Assembly: GCF_001044255.1 (NCBI RefSeq)
Contig: NZ_JYNX01000019.1
Coordinates: 121,893-185,892, forward strand
Length of the DNA stretch: 64,000 bases
From: Mycolicibacterium chubuense
Lineage (GTDB): Bacteria > Actinomycetota > Actinomycetes > Mycobacteriales > Mycobacteriaceae
Reading direction: 5' to 3'
Part shown: piece after piece, positions 1 through 10,700 of the stretch
How the letters are laid out: every line of letters begins with the position of its first letter
How positions within the stretch are numbered: position 1 is the first letter of the stretch
Notes under the pieces: model-generated
Database searches by the model: none
The model's input: the letters and a program-made list of their open reading frames with translations, nothing else
Told to the model about the DNA's origin: nothing
Made by a program: the position numbers and the translations under genes

Positions 1-2695
1 TGCGCAGTTGGGCGGTGCCCACCGTCGGGTTGGTGGCGAGCTTGAGGCGCTCCAATACCCGACCGTGATGCAGGTAGTTCTGCGGCAGCTGCGCCAAACG
101 TTGCCGAAGGTCGCGGGGCGGGGACAGCTCGGCGATGCCGTGCGGGGCGCTGACGGTCCAGCCGATGCCGCCCTGCTCCGGTTTCGCGTGCGGTTTGTCG
201 TGGAATGCGGCGTGCAGTGCCTCGTCGAGGAAGGTCAGGTCGTCGGGATAGAGGCTCTGGCGGGGTGAGGCCGGAAGCGGCGTCGCGGTCGCCTCGGCCG
301 CGTCGAACTCGGCGAAGAACGCGTCCAGGTCGTCCCCGGCAGCGACCTCGTCGGCGGTACGGACCGCGTCGTCGAGGTCGGCACCCTTGGCGAGCACATC
401 GCGGATCGCGTTCTCTTCCTCGGTGACGCTGTGCTTGCCCATCAGCGAGGTCACGTCACCGAGCGTTTCGTGGGCCTGGTTCTCCCGCTCCAGCAGCCGC
501 GACAGCACCCGCAGGTCGCCGGAGAACTCGGGGTCGGAGGGTTCGAGGATCAGCGAGGAGATCACCGGCGGATGCTTCTGCCCGTAGCGGTCGATGCGGC
601 CGTTGCGCTGCTCGATGCGGATGAGACTCCACGGGATGTCGTAGTGAATCAGGTGGTGGCACTGCGCGTGCAGGTTCACCCCTTCGGAGGCGACGTCGCC
701 GGTCACCAGCACCCGGATAGGTGAGGTTTCCAGCTTGAAGTTGTCGACGATCTCCTGCTGCTCGACGTCGGAGAGTCCGCCGTGCAGCATGGCGATGTTC
801 TCGTCCTTTAGACCGAGCGCCGAGGGCAGGCTTCTCCTCAGCCAGGCCAATGTGGCGATGCGTTCGGCGAACACAACCGCCCGCGTCTCGGATCCCTCGC
901 CGACCCCGATCTGCTTGAGACGCTTGACCAATGCGGCGAACTTGCCGGCCTGCTCCCCCAACGCTGCCGAGTTGAGCTTGTCGAGGGTGTTGAGGGCCTT
1001 GAGCTCGGCCCGCTGCGCCGGCACGTTCTGGTCGAGCTTGGCGCGACGCTGTTTGATCGACTCGGCCAGCGCCGCCGGCGAGGACAGGAACGCTTTGGCC
1101 AATGTCCACGGGAACAACGCCTTGGTGTCGCCGGAGTAGGGCGAGCTGCCGGTGGCGGGGTGCAGCCAGGTCTGCGACAGCTCGGCGGCGACCGCGTCCT
1201 CCGCGGCGGACGGCTTGACCAGCAGGTGCACGGGCTCGGCGCGTTCGGCCCAGTCGCTGCCGACCTCGGCGGCCACGTCCGGGCTGTGCCGGTGCCGACG
1301 GATCAGCAGTGACTCGACGTCCTCTTTGGTGAAGCTGCCGTCGGCGTGCACCACCGTCGGGTCCAGCAGCCGCAGCAGTTCGGCGAAGGATCCCTCCTTG
1401 CCGTTGTGCGGGGTGGCCGACGCCAGGATCAACGCCTCGGTGTTCGGGGCCAGTACGCGGGCCAGTTCGTTGTTCTGGGTGCCGGCGTTGGTGAGGTTGT
1501 GGGATTCGTCGATGACCACGGCGTCCCATTGCTGGCGTTCGAGGTGGGCTTTGTAGCGGGGGCTCTTGAGCGTATCGATGGAGATGATGGCCCGCTTGAA
1601 ATAAGTGAACGGGTTGCGGGTGGCGGGCAGCTTCTGGCGGACCTTCTGGATGCCGGTCGAGTCGAGGCGGACGAACGGCAGCGCGAACCGGCACCACAGT
1701 TCGTGCTGCATCTGCTCCAGGACATGCTTGGGGGTGACGATCAGAATGCGTTCACCGCGGCCCCGGCGCACCAGCTCAGACAGGATCATGCCGATCTCCA
1801 GCGTCTTGCCCAGACCGACGGCATCCGCGATCAGGATGCGCGGACGGATGTGCTGCGGGTCCAGCGCCTTCGTGACCGCCGCCTGTTGATAAGCCAGGGC
1901 ATCGGCGAGCATGTGCGTCGAGACCGTCAGGGTCTGGTCGCCGTACGGGACCGGGGTCTTGCGCAGCAAGGCCTCCAGCCACAGGCGGGAGTCGCGGTAG
2001 CCCGACGAACCGTCCGCTACGACCTTCGCCTTGCTCGGATCTTGAACCTCAATCTTGTCGAGGCTGGAGTAGAACGCTGCCGTGGTCTCGGCGACCAACT
2101 CGGAGAGCCCACGCACCCGGACCAGCCAGCCGTCGGCTCCCTGCTCAGCAGAGGTGACCAGCCATTCTTCGTCACGGATGACGACGATCGAGCCGGGGGC
2201 GACGTTGAGTTCATGGGGGTTGTCTACAACGGGGGCGGACACGTCATCTCCGGGAGGTGGTTTAGCTGGGACGGGTTTACGGACAACTGCGATTGGCGGG
2301 AACAATGGTGTCGTCACTTCTGGCTCCGCTGCACTGGGCTCTGCTTCGCCAAGCGCAATGAATGCTTCGAGAACTACCGCGCGCAGCGTCTTGGCATTAC
2401 GGAGTTCGCGCAAGTAATCCATCTGCGCCCGATGACTCCTCGTGCGCGCGTCGTCGTCTCGTAGCTCACGCAATGTGGCGACCACCCAGTCTCGCGAAGG
2501 CTTGTCGCGGTCGAGCCACAGTTCTCGTAGTGGCTCCCACGCCTCGACGACGAAATTCTCTTTGGGTCGAGCGCCATACGCGGTTTGGAGCACTTCTGCT
2601 GACGATAATCCACCGTCGTCGACGAACAGGTGATCGGAGAGCTGATCGAGCAGCGACTCGGGCAAGTTCGACCAGCGGAATTTGTATCTAGGCAC
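1..2695 (-). CDS. SNF2-family DEAD/H helicase, 3' end beyond window
   Basis: The gene is open to the left edge; 898 codons are visible. A poorly characterised N-terminal region of about 280 residues precedes a superfamily 2 motor: Walker A DAVGLGKTLE near residue 296, motif II VVIDESHN near 395, SATPHNG near 425, and motif VI QRNGRIDRYGQ near 702. This spacing and the DESH box are typical of SNF2-type ATPases that translocate on duplex DNA, as in DrmD of DISARM and RapA/HepA-like proteins. I chose GTG 2695 as start because no in-frame ATG lies just upstream; the ribosome site is weak. It follows the DUF1998 helicase gene after 120 bp on the same strand, so it is probably co-transcribed. Its C-terminus and any further operon genes lie outside the window. 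A defence role is inferred from context. Confidence 0.88.
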   Translation of the reverse strand, partial: MPRYKFRWSNLPESLLDQLSDHLFVDDGGLSSAEVLQTAYGARPKENFVVEAWEPLRELWLDRDKPSRDWVVATLRELRDDDARTRSHRAQMDYLRELRNAKTLRAVVLEAFIALGEAEPSAAEPEVTTPLFPPIAVVRKPVPAKPPPGDDVSAPVVDNPHELNVAPGSIVVIRDEEWLVTSAEQGADGWLVRVRGLSELVAETTAAFYSSLDKIEVQDPSKAKVVADGSSGYRDSRLWLEALLRKTPVPYGDQTLTVSTHMLADALAYQQAAVTKALDPQHIRPRILIADAVGLGKTLEIGMILSELVRRGRGERILIVTPKHVLEQMQHELWCRFALPFVRLDSTGIQKVRQKLPATRNPFTYFKRAIISIDTLKSPRYKAHLERQQWDAVVIDESHNLTNAGTQNNELARVLAPNTEALILASATPHNGKEGSFAELLRLLDPTVVHADGSFTKEDVESLLIRRHRHSPDVAAEVGSDWAERAEPVHLLVKPSAAEDAVAAELSQTWLHPATGSSPYSGDTKALFPWTLAKAFLSSPAALAESIKQRRAKLDQNVPAQRAELKALNTLDKLNSAALGEQAGKFAALVKRLKQIGVGEGSETRAVVFAERIATLAWLRRSLPSALGLKDENIAMLHGGLSDVEQQEIVDNFKLETSPIRVLVTGDVASEGVNLHAQCHHLIHYDIPWSLIRIEQRNGRIDRYGQKHPPVISSLILEPSDPEFSGDLRVLSRLLERENQAHETLGDVTSLMGKHSVTEEENAIRDVLAKGADLDDAVRTADEVAAGDDLDAFFAEFDAAEATATPLPASPRQSLYPDDLTFLDEALHAAFHDKPHAKPEQGGIGWTVSAPHGIAELSPPRDLRQRLAQLPQNYLHHGRVLERLKLATNPTVGTAQLR

Positions 2696-2815
2696 AGCGT
2701 GCCCGCCTAGTGAACGTCGGAAACACCCCCATGCTGACGCTAGCCACGAGCCTTAGTCGCGTCATCGGCCTGAGAGGGAGGTACTCGCCTATGCGCCGGC
2801 CCGTGGGCTCAAAGG

Positions 2816-5800
2816 TCACGACTGACCTGCTGCCGGTGCTAAGACGGCCGACAGCTCGTCAGGCGTGACAACCGTCCAACCTTCCGACTCGAGCTCGGCA
2901 CGGTCGGCAGAACCGAGTCCGAAATCGCAGGCGAGGAAACGGTCCGGCCACGCGAACGAGATCGGAATGCCACCTGGGGTTTCGAAACCGAGCTCGGGCT
3001 TGGGAACACCTGCTTCCGCGAGCGCGAGCACCAGCTCCCGTTCGGCCCCGACAGCACTTGCATAGGTCGGCGCCCATTCCGGCGGCAGCGCGCCAGGAAT
3101 CGCCGGCCCGGTGACGGCTTCGTCGATCGTGCCTTCGTTGTCAACCAGTCGCAGTAGGACCTGCTCTGCTGCCCCCCGTGACAGAGAGTCGTGATCGCGC
3201 TGGTTCTGATAACTGCGGAGGCATCCGTAGCACGACGTCTCGGGCCCGCACTCACATTCGCTGACACGGCGGAGTGCGACTCGCAGGACTCGCTCCAGGT
3301 TCTGCTCAACCTGCAACACATGTCCGGCACCTCCCGGCACGGCATCGAACAAGGTGATCGACCAGCGGTCCGCGCCCGACGGTGTAAGTGAGCCGCCGAT
3401 ATCTTCGCGGGCGATTTCCAGCGTCTCCGAAGCGGCTTCGACGATCGCATACATCGTCGAGAGCCACGCCGCGTGCGTGGGATACACCCCGAAAACGGTG
3501 ACGTCGACGGAGAGAAGATCAGTCTCGTACGAATGAGCAAGATCGAGAAGCCGCTGGGGCCCAGTGCAGGGCAGATTCTTCAGGAGATGGTTGTGCTTCG
3601 GCGGCTTCTTAGGGCTTTTCAGCCTCTGCGACCCGTACCCACACCAGTCGCAGATCCAGTAGCCCATCTTGTTCGGTCCGTCGGCTAGAGCAATGAGTTG
3701 GCCACGCGGGCCGGCATTCACAAGGACTGATCCCCCGCTCATCGGCTTCATGTACGAGCGCACCTCAGGGGGTTGCGCCAGAACGTGCACATCTCCGCTC
3801 CACGCTCGGCGTGGCGGACGTGGGCCCGGTTTGGCCGGCTCAGGGGCCGCCACAAAACCAAACTCGGGAATGGTCAACCGACGCATCGCGGTCTGCGCGA
3901 CCTCTCCGCAGTACTGACACTTCTCGTCTGCAGACTCGATGCCGTAGCGGAAGCCACCACACCTGTTACACACGTAGTAGTAGTACTCAACGAGGTCCTT
4001 GTGCGGAAGCCGGTAGATTCCACGGGATGTCCAAAGATGACCCCCTGCAACGATTTCAGCGTCAGGAGCGTACTCGTAGATCGCCTGGGAAAGATCGCGG
4101 CTCAGGTCGAGCAGGCCGCCCTTGGATTTGCCGGTCCCGAAGTTGGTCCGCAGCTCCACCGTATCGACCGGGAACCCGTATTTAGGCAGGACATTGTGAT
4201 TAGCCAAAAAGCCAAGAAGATCACGCTCCCGCAGTGTCTTCCCAACTCGCTGGTAGCGCTGGGCCAGCGCGTGCTTGCCTTCGCTTGATGCTCGCTGTTC
4301 CAACTCGTACATTGTGTTTACCTGGTCTTCAAATTCCTTGCGCACAAGTTCAATGTGCTCGATGAGCAGGTTCGCCCAGGTGCCCGCGACCAGATCGATT
4401 TCCGCTGCAACCTCGGGCGGGAGAATCCGACCTAGTGCCTCGGTGATCCCCGGCGGAACCGGGGTCAGAAAGTCCCTCACAAGACTGGCAGAAGGTTCGT
4501 TTCCGTTCTGTTGCAGGAAAAACTCACCAGCCTTCCGGTCGATGCGACGCGCAGTTTCGAAAAGCCAGCGGAAGAACGCGGCCATGGCCACCGACTGCGC
4601 GTGCCGGCGGTCGATGCGTAGATTCGTGAGCGGAACGTAGGGTGCTCGAACGTGTCCGGCGATCATCACCTCGGGCTCGCTGAACCGCGTGAGGTCGTGG
4701 GACCGTCGCATCGCATAAGTAACTACTAGGGCCGCGGCCCCAGAGCGGCGACCCGCCCGTCCGGCTCTTTGGAGGTAGTTGGCTGTACTTGGCGGCATGT
4801 TCCGCAACATGACAGCTTGCAGTTCGCCGACGTCGACACCGAGTTCGAAGGTAGTCGAACATGAGAGCGCGTTGATCTCACCTCGTACGAACTGGTGCTG
4901 AATCGCGGCAGCTTCGGTGTTGACCCATTGCGCGGTGTGTTCCTTCGCCGCCATGGGAACCGCATTCATGGTGCGATAGAGAGTCCGGTAGTGATCGTGG
5001 TCGCCGTCCTCTTGGGGTGCGAACTCGTCGAGTACTCCGTCGCACCCGAGGGCCGGGCAGACGTTGCGGACCGAGAATGACGTCACCCGCCGGCAGGTCC
5101 CACACTGAAAGGCCGGGGCTGCGGCATTTACCCATCTGAGCCGCAGGCACTCGTGGTCGAGCTGGTACACCTGACCCAGCCCGGATTCGGTCGAGCTGAC
5201 GAGCCAATCCACGGGCGTCTCGGGCCGCACGATGAATTCCCAGATACCCCTCAAGAGCGCTTCGGCGTCGTCACTCTTGTCGAGCGCGGCTAGGACTCGC
5301 CGGGTGTAGTCGACGCGTCGGTTCGTACCGCGTCCTGGTAGCCAGGACAACACCTTTCGAATAGCCTGCGGGCCCTCGCGTCGCACACGGATAGGCCCTA
5401 ACCGAGGCGCAAAGATCTCATCGTTGGGAGGCACATCTTCGGGCATCGTCACCGCACCCTGTTGGCGGAGGGTGCGCACAAGCTCCTGAAGGAACGCCCA
5501 CGCCTCTTCCTCGGCGAGCCCAAGCTGCAGCAGCGGCATCGGGGCGCGCCACCGAGGATCGCGATACATGGTCACACCGATAAGCCCGAGACCTTCCAAA
5601 GACTGGCGGTCGTCGGTTGCGAGCACTTCGGCCATGACCCACGGAGCAACGATGCGCGTCTGCTGTTGCGACGTCATTCGGCCCGGGAAGTGTTTGATGG
5701 CGGCCGCCTTCGCGCGGGTCTTAAACACGACGTCTTCTATTGCCACCTCCTCTTCATCCGCGCGCAGCGCCAGCATCCCCTGCGATATAAGCCGGCGGCG

Positions 5801-7792
5801 CTGCAGCCGGCCGTAGGAATCCTCAAGATAAGGGGCAAAGTACGCGGCAGATTGTCGACTGTCACTGAAGGCCAACAACTTTCGACCCTCGCCCGGCGAC
5901 AGAGCGCCGTGAGGGTCGTCCGCAATCGGCAGATTCTGGTAGAGCGCGGTTGTAATGACCGCACCACTTGCATCGGATCCCGTCTCGAACACTCGGACCG
6001 TTGCCGCTCCACGAGCACCACACACAAGACAACCGGCGATCTCCTCGCCCCGCTGCTTCAACTTGCGAACTGGTCTCAGTTCCGAAGCGCCGCAGGCGGA
6101 GCAAGATTGCTCATTTGGTTGCGCGAGGACACCGCACCCCGTACACAACTTCGCCGCGTCACCCGATACCTCGCTGTTGTCATCGACGACAGCGGCTTCA
6201 TCCTCATCGTCAAGGCCATCATGATCGCCTAGGACAAGCCAGATGCCCTTGCTGCCAGCTTTGCGGGGCCGCAGCCGGACTACGCCGCCCTCAGGCGTCG
6301 GGGTGCCGTAGACATGGACTGCGCCACACCGCTTGCACGAACCGATTTCGAAGACTGGGGCATCGCAGTCGGGACAAACCTCGTGTCGGGCCAAGTGGAC
6401 GTGCGGGCCACGCGGAGACAGGCAGGTGAATGCACCTTCGGTCGCACGCAGAAAGAGGTGATAGCGCGCAGAAAGTGGCGTCGTACCATCGGCTTCTCGC
6501 AGAGAACTCGCTAAGTCCACCATGGCTGCCAGGCCGGCGGCGCTGTCTGCCGCTTCGTCAAAAGTCCGTCTGGCCACCGTGGTAAACGGTTGCGGCGCTT
6601 TCGCCAAGATTGCGCGCATCACGGAGAGTGACTTCTCGTGTGAAAGCGCGGTGGCTGCGGTGGATTCCGCCGCTTTGGACCAGCCCGCCTTCTGCGCGGC
6701 TTCGAGCACCGCGGCTCCGGGGTCGGGTTCATTCGCAAGCGCTTCGTATTCCGATGCCGATAGCGGCCCCCAGAAGGGCCCCGAAGGTGCGGCGACACGT
6801 TCCGCCATCACAACATCCTGGTAATCCGGGTTGTGTTGCGACCATTCGAAGGGTTGGCCGAACAAACTGGACGCAAATCGGGTGACGGCGGACGGGTCGG
6901 AGTCGCCGCCGACCGTCGCCGAAGTGGCGATGCACTGGATCGGGTGGGAGGGCGCGACGCGGTCCTGCACACGCCGCAAGAGCATCGCAATCTCGGCGCC
7001 TTGTGTGCCGTCGTACACGTGGGCTTCGTCGACGACGATGAATCGCCATTTTGACTGTTCGCCTGTCGCAAACAAGTCCATGTCCTGTGGCCGCAGCAGG
7101 AGGTATTCGAGCATCGCGTAATTCGTCAACAGAATGTGCGGTGGACTTTCCCGCATCTCTTGGCGACTGAGAATCTCGTTCGACAGTGTCGGCTCACCGA
7201 TATTGAGCTCCGCGAACAATTCTCGCGCCTTCAGCGGATCGGTCTCGGTTTCGCCGGTGTACCGACCGAATGTGATGGCGGGGTATTCGGCAAGCAGCTG
7301 GCGAAGCCTCTTCATCTGGTCGTTGGCCAGCGCGTTCATGGGATAGAGCAGCAGTGCCCGCACACCGGGCCCAAGAATTCCGCGCTCCTGCTCACGCAAC
7401 AACGCATCCAAGATCGGGATGAGGAAGGATTCGGTCTTACCCGAGCCGGTTCCCGTGGCGACCACTATGTTCCGGCCGCTGTTAACCTTCCTTATCGCCT
7501 GCTCTTGGTGGACGTAGAGGGGGCGGTCGAGGGGTAGGGCGTCGCTCGCGAGATCCACGAATCGCGGCGCCAAGACTCCCTCATCGATGAGTGTTGTCAG
7601 CGCTGATCCCGGCGCATAGGGCGGAGTGGCTTCGAGGTACGGCCCTTTGTCCAGCATGTCGGTGTTATCGATCGCGTGCCGCAGTGCTGCGTCGATCTTC
7701 GGGTCACGAACTGCGAGTAGCGATGACAGGTAACGGCGATACGTCGCCTTGATCGAATCGGACGTCGCGACGGCATCAATACTGGTGGTCAT
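2816..7792 (-). CDS. DEAH-box helicase with zinc clusters and C-terminal DUF1998
   Basis: This is a 1658-residue SF2 helicase. The N-terminal motor shows VHQEQAI (Q-like motif), ATGTGSGKTES near 112-122, DEAH at 255-258 and IATSATV near 288-294. Cysteine pairs (CPDC, CKRC, CTGC, CSAC, CLVC) form a probable zinc region between the lobes. LLAFSDSRQSAAYF opens the second lobe, followed by STTFELGVDVG and QRAGRAGRRSG (motifs V and VI). The end carries another CNRCGG/CQYCGE pair, then LFDAVPGGAGHV and CYGCLRSYQNQRD, hallmarks of DUF1998. Helicase plus DUF1998 occurs in DruE (Druantia), split as DrmA/DrmB (DISARM), and in the MrfAB repair pair. The start overlaps the stop of the upstream gene by 4 nt (ATGA), implying translational coupling. 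The function is probably DNA unwinding or translocation in defence; this is not proven. Confidence 0.93.
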   Translation of the reverse strand: MTTSIDAVATSDSIKATYRRYLSSLLAVRDPKIDAALRHAIDNTDMLDKGPYLEATPPYAPGSALTTLIDEGVLAPRFVDLASDALPLDRPLYVHQEQAIRKVNSGRNIVVATGTGSGKTESFLIPILDALLREQERGILGPGVRALLLYPMNALANDQMKRLRQLLAEYPAITFGRYTGETETDPLKARELFAELNIGEPTLSNEILSRQEMRESPPHILLTNYAMLEYLLLRPQDMDLFATGEQSKWRFIVVDEAHVYDGTQGAEIAMLLRRVQDRVAPSHPIQCIATSATVGGDSDPSAVTRFASSLFGQPFEWSQHNPDYQDVVMAERVAAPSGPFWGPLSASEYEALANEPDPGAAVLEAAQKAGWSKAAESTAATALSHEKSLSVMRAILAKAPQPFTTVARRTFDEAADSAAGLAAMVDLASSLREADGTTPLSARYHLFLRATEGAFTCLSPRGPHVHLARHEVCPDCDAPVFEIGSCKRCGAVHVYGTPTPEGGVVRLRPRKAGSKGIWLVLGDHDGLDDEDEAAVVDDNSEVSGDAAKLCTGCGVLAQPNEQSCSACGASELRPVRKLKQRGEEIAGCLVCGARGAATVRVFETGSDASGAVITTALYQNLPIADDPHGALSPGEGRKLLAFSDSRQSAAYFAPYLEDSYGRLQRRRLISQGMLALRADEEEVAIEDVVFKTRAKAAAIKHFPGRMTSQQQTRIVAPWVMAEVLATDDRQSLEGLGLIGVTMYRDPRWRAPMPLLQLGLAEEEAWAFLQELVRTLRQQGAVTMPEDVPPNDEIFAPRLGPIRVRREGPQAIRKVLSWLPGRGTNRRVDYTRRVLAALDKSDDAEALLRGIWEFIVRPETPVDWLVSSTESGLGQVYQLDHECLRLRWVNAAAPAFQCGTCRRVTSFSVRNVCPALGCDGVLDEFAPQEDGDHDHYRTLYRTMNAVPMAAKEHTAQWVNTEAAAIQHQFVRGEINALSCSTTFELGVDVGELQAVMLRNMPPSTANYLQRAGRAGRRSGAAALVVTYAMRRSHDLTRFSEPEVMIAGHVRAPYVPLTNLRIDRRHAQSVAMAAFFRWLFETARRIDRKAGEFFLQQNGNEPSASLVRDFLTPVPPGITEALGRILPPEVAAEIDLVAGTWANLLIEHIELVRKEFEDQVNTMYELEQRASSEGKHALAQRYQRVGKTLRERDLLGFLANHNVLPKYGFPVDTVELRTNFGTGKSKGGLLDLSRDLSQAIYEYAPDAEIVAGGHLWTSRGIYRLPHKDLVEYYYYVCNRCGGFRYGIESADEKCQYCGEVAQTAMRRLTIPEFGFVAAPEPAKPGPRPPRRAWSGDVHVLAQPPEVRSYMKPMSGGSVLVNAGPRGQLIALADGPNKMGYWICDWCGYGSQRLKSPKKPPKHNHLLKNLPCTGPQRLLDLAHSYETDLLSVDVTVFGVYPTHAAWLSTMYAIVEAASETLEIAREDIGGSLTPSGADRWSITLFDAVPGGAGHVLQVEQNLERVLRVALRRVSECECGPETSCYGCLRSYQNQRDHDSLSRGAAEQVLLRLVDNEGTIDEAVTGPAIPGALPPEWAPTYASAVGAERELVLALAEAGVPKPELGFETPGGIPISFAWPDRFLACDFGLGSADRAELESEGWTVVTPDELSAVLAPAAGQS

Positions 7793-10700
7793 TGCGATAC
7801 ACCACTCTCTTGCTTCAATCGGGTGCCAACGGTCAACTCAGCGATGATCAAATCGATGGTGACGAGCTGAGGTGCGACCTCGGCAAGACCTGCCCATGCC
7901 CGCTGTTCCCTGAGCATCCACTTCTCGGCTTCTAGATGTCCTCGTGCAGCGTGTCGTGCGGCTAGGGCGAAAGCCATCGAGATTGCGGGCACAACGCGCC
8001 ACCCATCATCTCGGCTATGGTAGCGGCGGGCCTCAAATGCCTTCTGAGTCTTGGGATCCCCAATCATCCGCATGAGTCTCTCGCTCTCCGTCAACACGCT
8101 GCGCGCGTGTCGCATCAGCCATTCAAGCCGTGGGTCACGCCGCTTAGCGACGAAGTCCATCGCTGCAAGGACACGAGAATCCGCCGACAGAAGGCCTTGA
8201 GGAATCAAGCCCGCTGCGTGAATGAATTGCTCGCGTAGCAGTGGGTTCTGGTCTAGCAGCTCGGCAGAATCGTCCAGGCGGCCAGCACTCGCATATGGAT
8301 CCTGACCGTCTAACAGACCATTCACGGCGTCGCCACAAACACTGATTGCGGCGTCGATCTCTTCGTCGGACCACAGCGAGTCTGCCGCTGACAGCAATGC
8401 GGCGGGAAGTGCTCCGCGCTTCGTCCATGGCGGCGCAGAGGTTTCATGCGCCTCTGCCAAGTTTGCCCAGGCTAAGCCTGAGCGAACCATCAGAGTCGGG
8501 ATTGTGTCGCTTGGAGCCTCCGAACTCGACAGAGCGGCTAGTGCTGCCGCCGGGTTCGCATAAACCTCGGTATCGATTGCCTCAGAGACTTCGGCGATCC
8601 GCGCCCCAAGTCCCAACGATGGCAACAAAGCTCTTGCTGTCCATAACCGAACGAAGTCGACTATCTCGACAGGTTGTGAGTTATCGCCCGCAAGAAACAT
8701 CGAAATGGCGGTTTCCTCGACGTCACCGTCGGTCACCCACCCTTCAGCTTCCACCAATCTGGACTTGCCTGCGAGTGGCCAATCAGGCGTCGGGAGGGGT
8801 ATCCAAGGGTCGTCAACACGCGCCATCACGCGTATCGGGCCCGCGTCAACCAACCAGGGGGGCAACGCAACTCGACCATCGACAACGGGGACACAAGCGG
8901 GCTCGCGCCATGGAGCGCGAGTAGCAAACAGATAGGCGCTGAGACCCTCGACAGCGACACAATCCAGAAGTACGAGCTCGTCGCCGTCGAGCTCGATTCC
9001 GGTGAAGAGCGTCCGCGGCCTCACGTTCGCAACAACCAGTGCGCCGTCCTCGCTGAGCGCGAGCGTGACCTGTGGGCAATCCCTCAGCGTGTCGACAATC
9101 TCTGCGAAGTCAAACCGATATACGCCGGCTCGACCTCCGCGCGCTGCGAGCGATTGGACTACAACATTGTTCGCGATGAGGTGCAACGCTGGCTCTGCGC
9201 TAGCGCCGATATCAAGAAGCAGCTCGCCGGGAGTGTCCTGCATGTCCTCTCGCACAAGCGACAGCGGCCGAACCGACGGACTCATCGTGAGTCGTGCACT
9301 TTGATAAGCAACTGTCATGTGCGGTGGCACAATGGCAAGTGAACGGTACTGCGACTGCGCACCGGCCCGAATTACTTGTTCTCGCTTACGGGCATCGAAG
9401 TCCAACTGGCTGCGCGACAGCTCAACGCCGTCGGCAACCCGCACATTCGCGACGCACGGCAGTAGGCCGCCCGGTACGAAGCGGCGCCAACCCGGTGTGC
9501 AAGCAACTGCCAGTCCTTCGACAACTGTGAAGCTTCTGGTCGCCCCACGCCCCCATGGCCCGCGAACGCGAATGGTGTAATCACCGACGAGCGGGCGAGG
9601 CACTTTTTCCCAGAGCTGGTTGGGTCCCTCGTCTGAGGCAACCCGATGCCTCGCAATCACTTCCCCCGCTGTGTCGTGCAACGTGACGTCCCATTCGGCC
9701 TTGGACATGTTGGCCGGCACCGTAATGCGCGGCAACTCAGCGAGGACAGGTAAGCCGCTGGTCGTTCGAACGCCGCGTACAGGAGCTGCTGCGTCGATGC
9801 GAGCGGCATCAAACTTCCTGACTGTCCGAGTACTGCCGCCCAACGAGACTGACACGGCGTCACTCATGTCTGCTTGAACTAAACAGAATCCCGACCACCG
9901 CGGTGGTAGCGGGCTTTCGGCGACAATTTGAAACGATCCCGCAATCCGCAGGGACTCGAGATCGCCGGGGAACAACAGCCAAACCCTGGCTGCCGGGAGA
10001 GGCAAGCCGCGCGGTATCAGCTCGCAATCTTCGCCGAAGACAAGCAAAGGATCCTCATCGTCCACAACACTCAAGGAGAGCTGCAGGTGTTCACTACGAG
10101 CAAGCGCAACTGATGCCGAACGCACCGGCCTGCCGAGTGCCACGTCTGTTTGTGGAGCCGGCTCCGTAGAACCGGGCCAAAGCGACTCTGTCGCAACACG
10201 CTGGGTGTCCTCGTCGAGTACGACTATCCAGACAGCCCTTCCGTCCGGCGCGTCTCCGACAGGCGGCAATCTGAGAATCAGACCCTGCCCGAATGGATCG
10301 AGCACCAACCGCGGCCTCAGATCGGAATTGTCCTGCCGCACCCGCCCTGGCATAGACACATAGTCAATTGCTCGCTGCTGGTGCAGCTGTTCTGCCACGT
10401 CCCAAAACCGCTGCGGTAGAAGCACGTCTCCTGCGGATAGTCCAGCGGTGACGGCGTCAAGCAGGTCGAACGTACGGTCCGCAACGTCCACCGCGAATTC
10501 ATCGCCGAAGCGAACGAACCTTTGAACAGGAACGTCGACGTTCTTGAATCCCGAACCTGAAGACACCTTGGCCGAAGCCCAAGAGATGAATTCTTCGGGC
10601 GTCAATCCGGGAGTTGTGCTGCGCTTCCAGGAGATGATTCTGAAGAAGTCACCGAGGCAATACGTCGGGATTCCCGCGTGAAGAAGAATCCTCCCTACGT

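Noticed and set aside
456-1697. 413-codon minus-strand open frame
   Set aside because: It overlaps the SNF2 gene in another frame of the same strand and is Arg/Pro-rich; helicase motifs are in the other frame.
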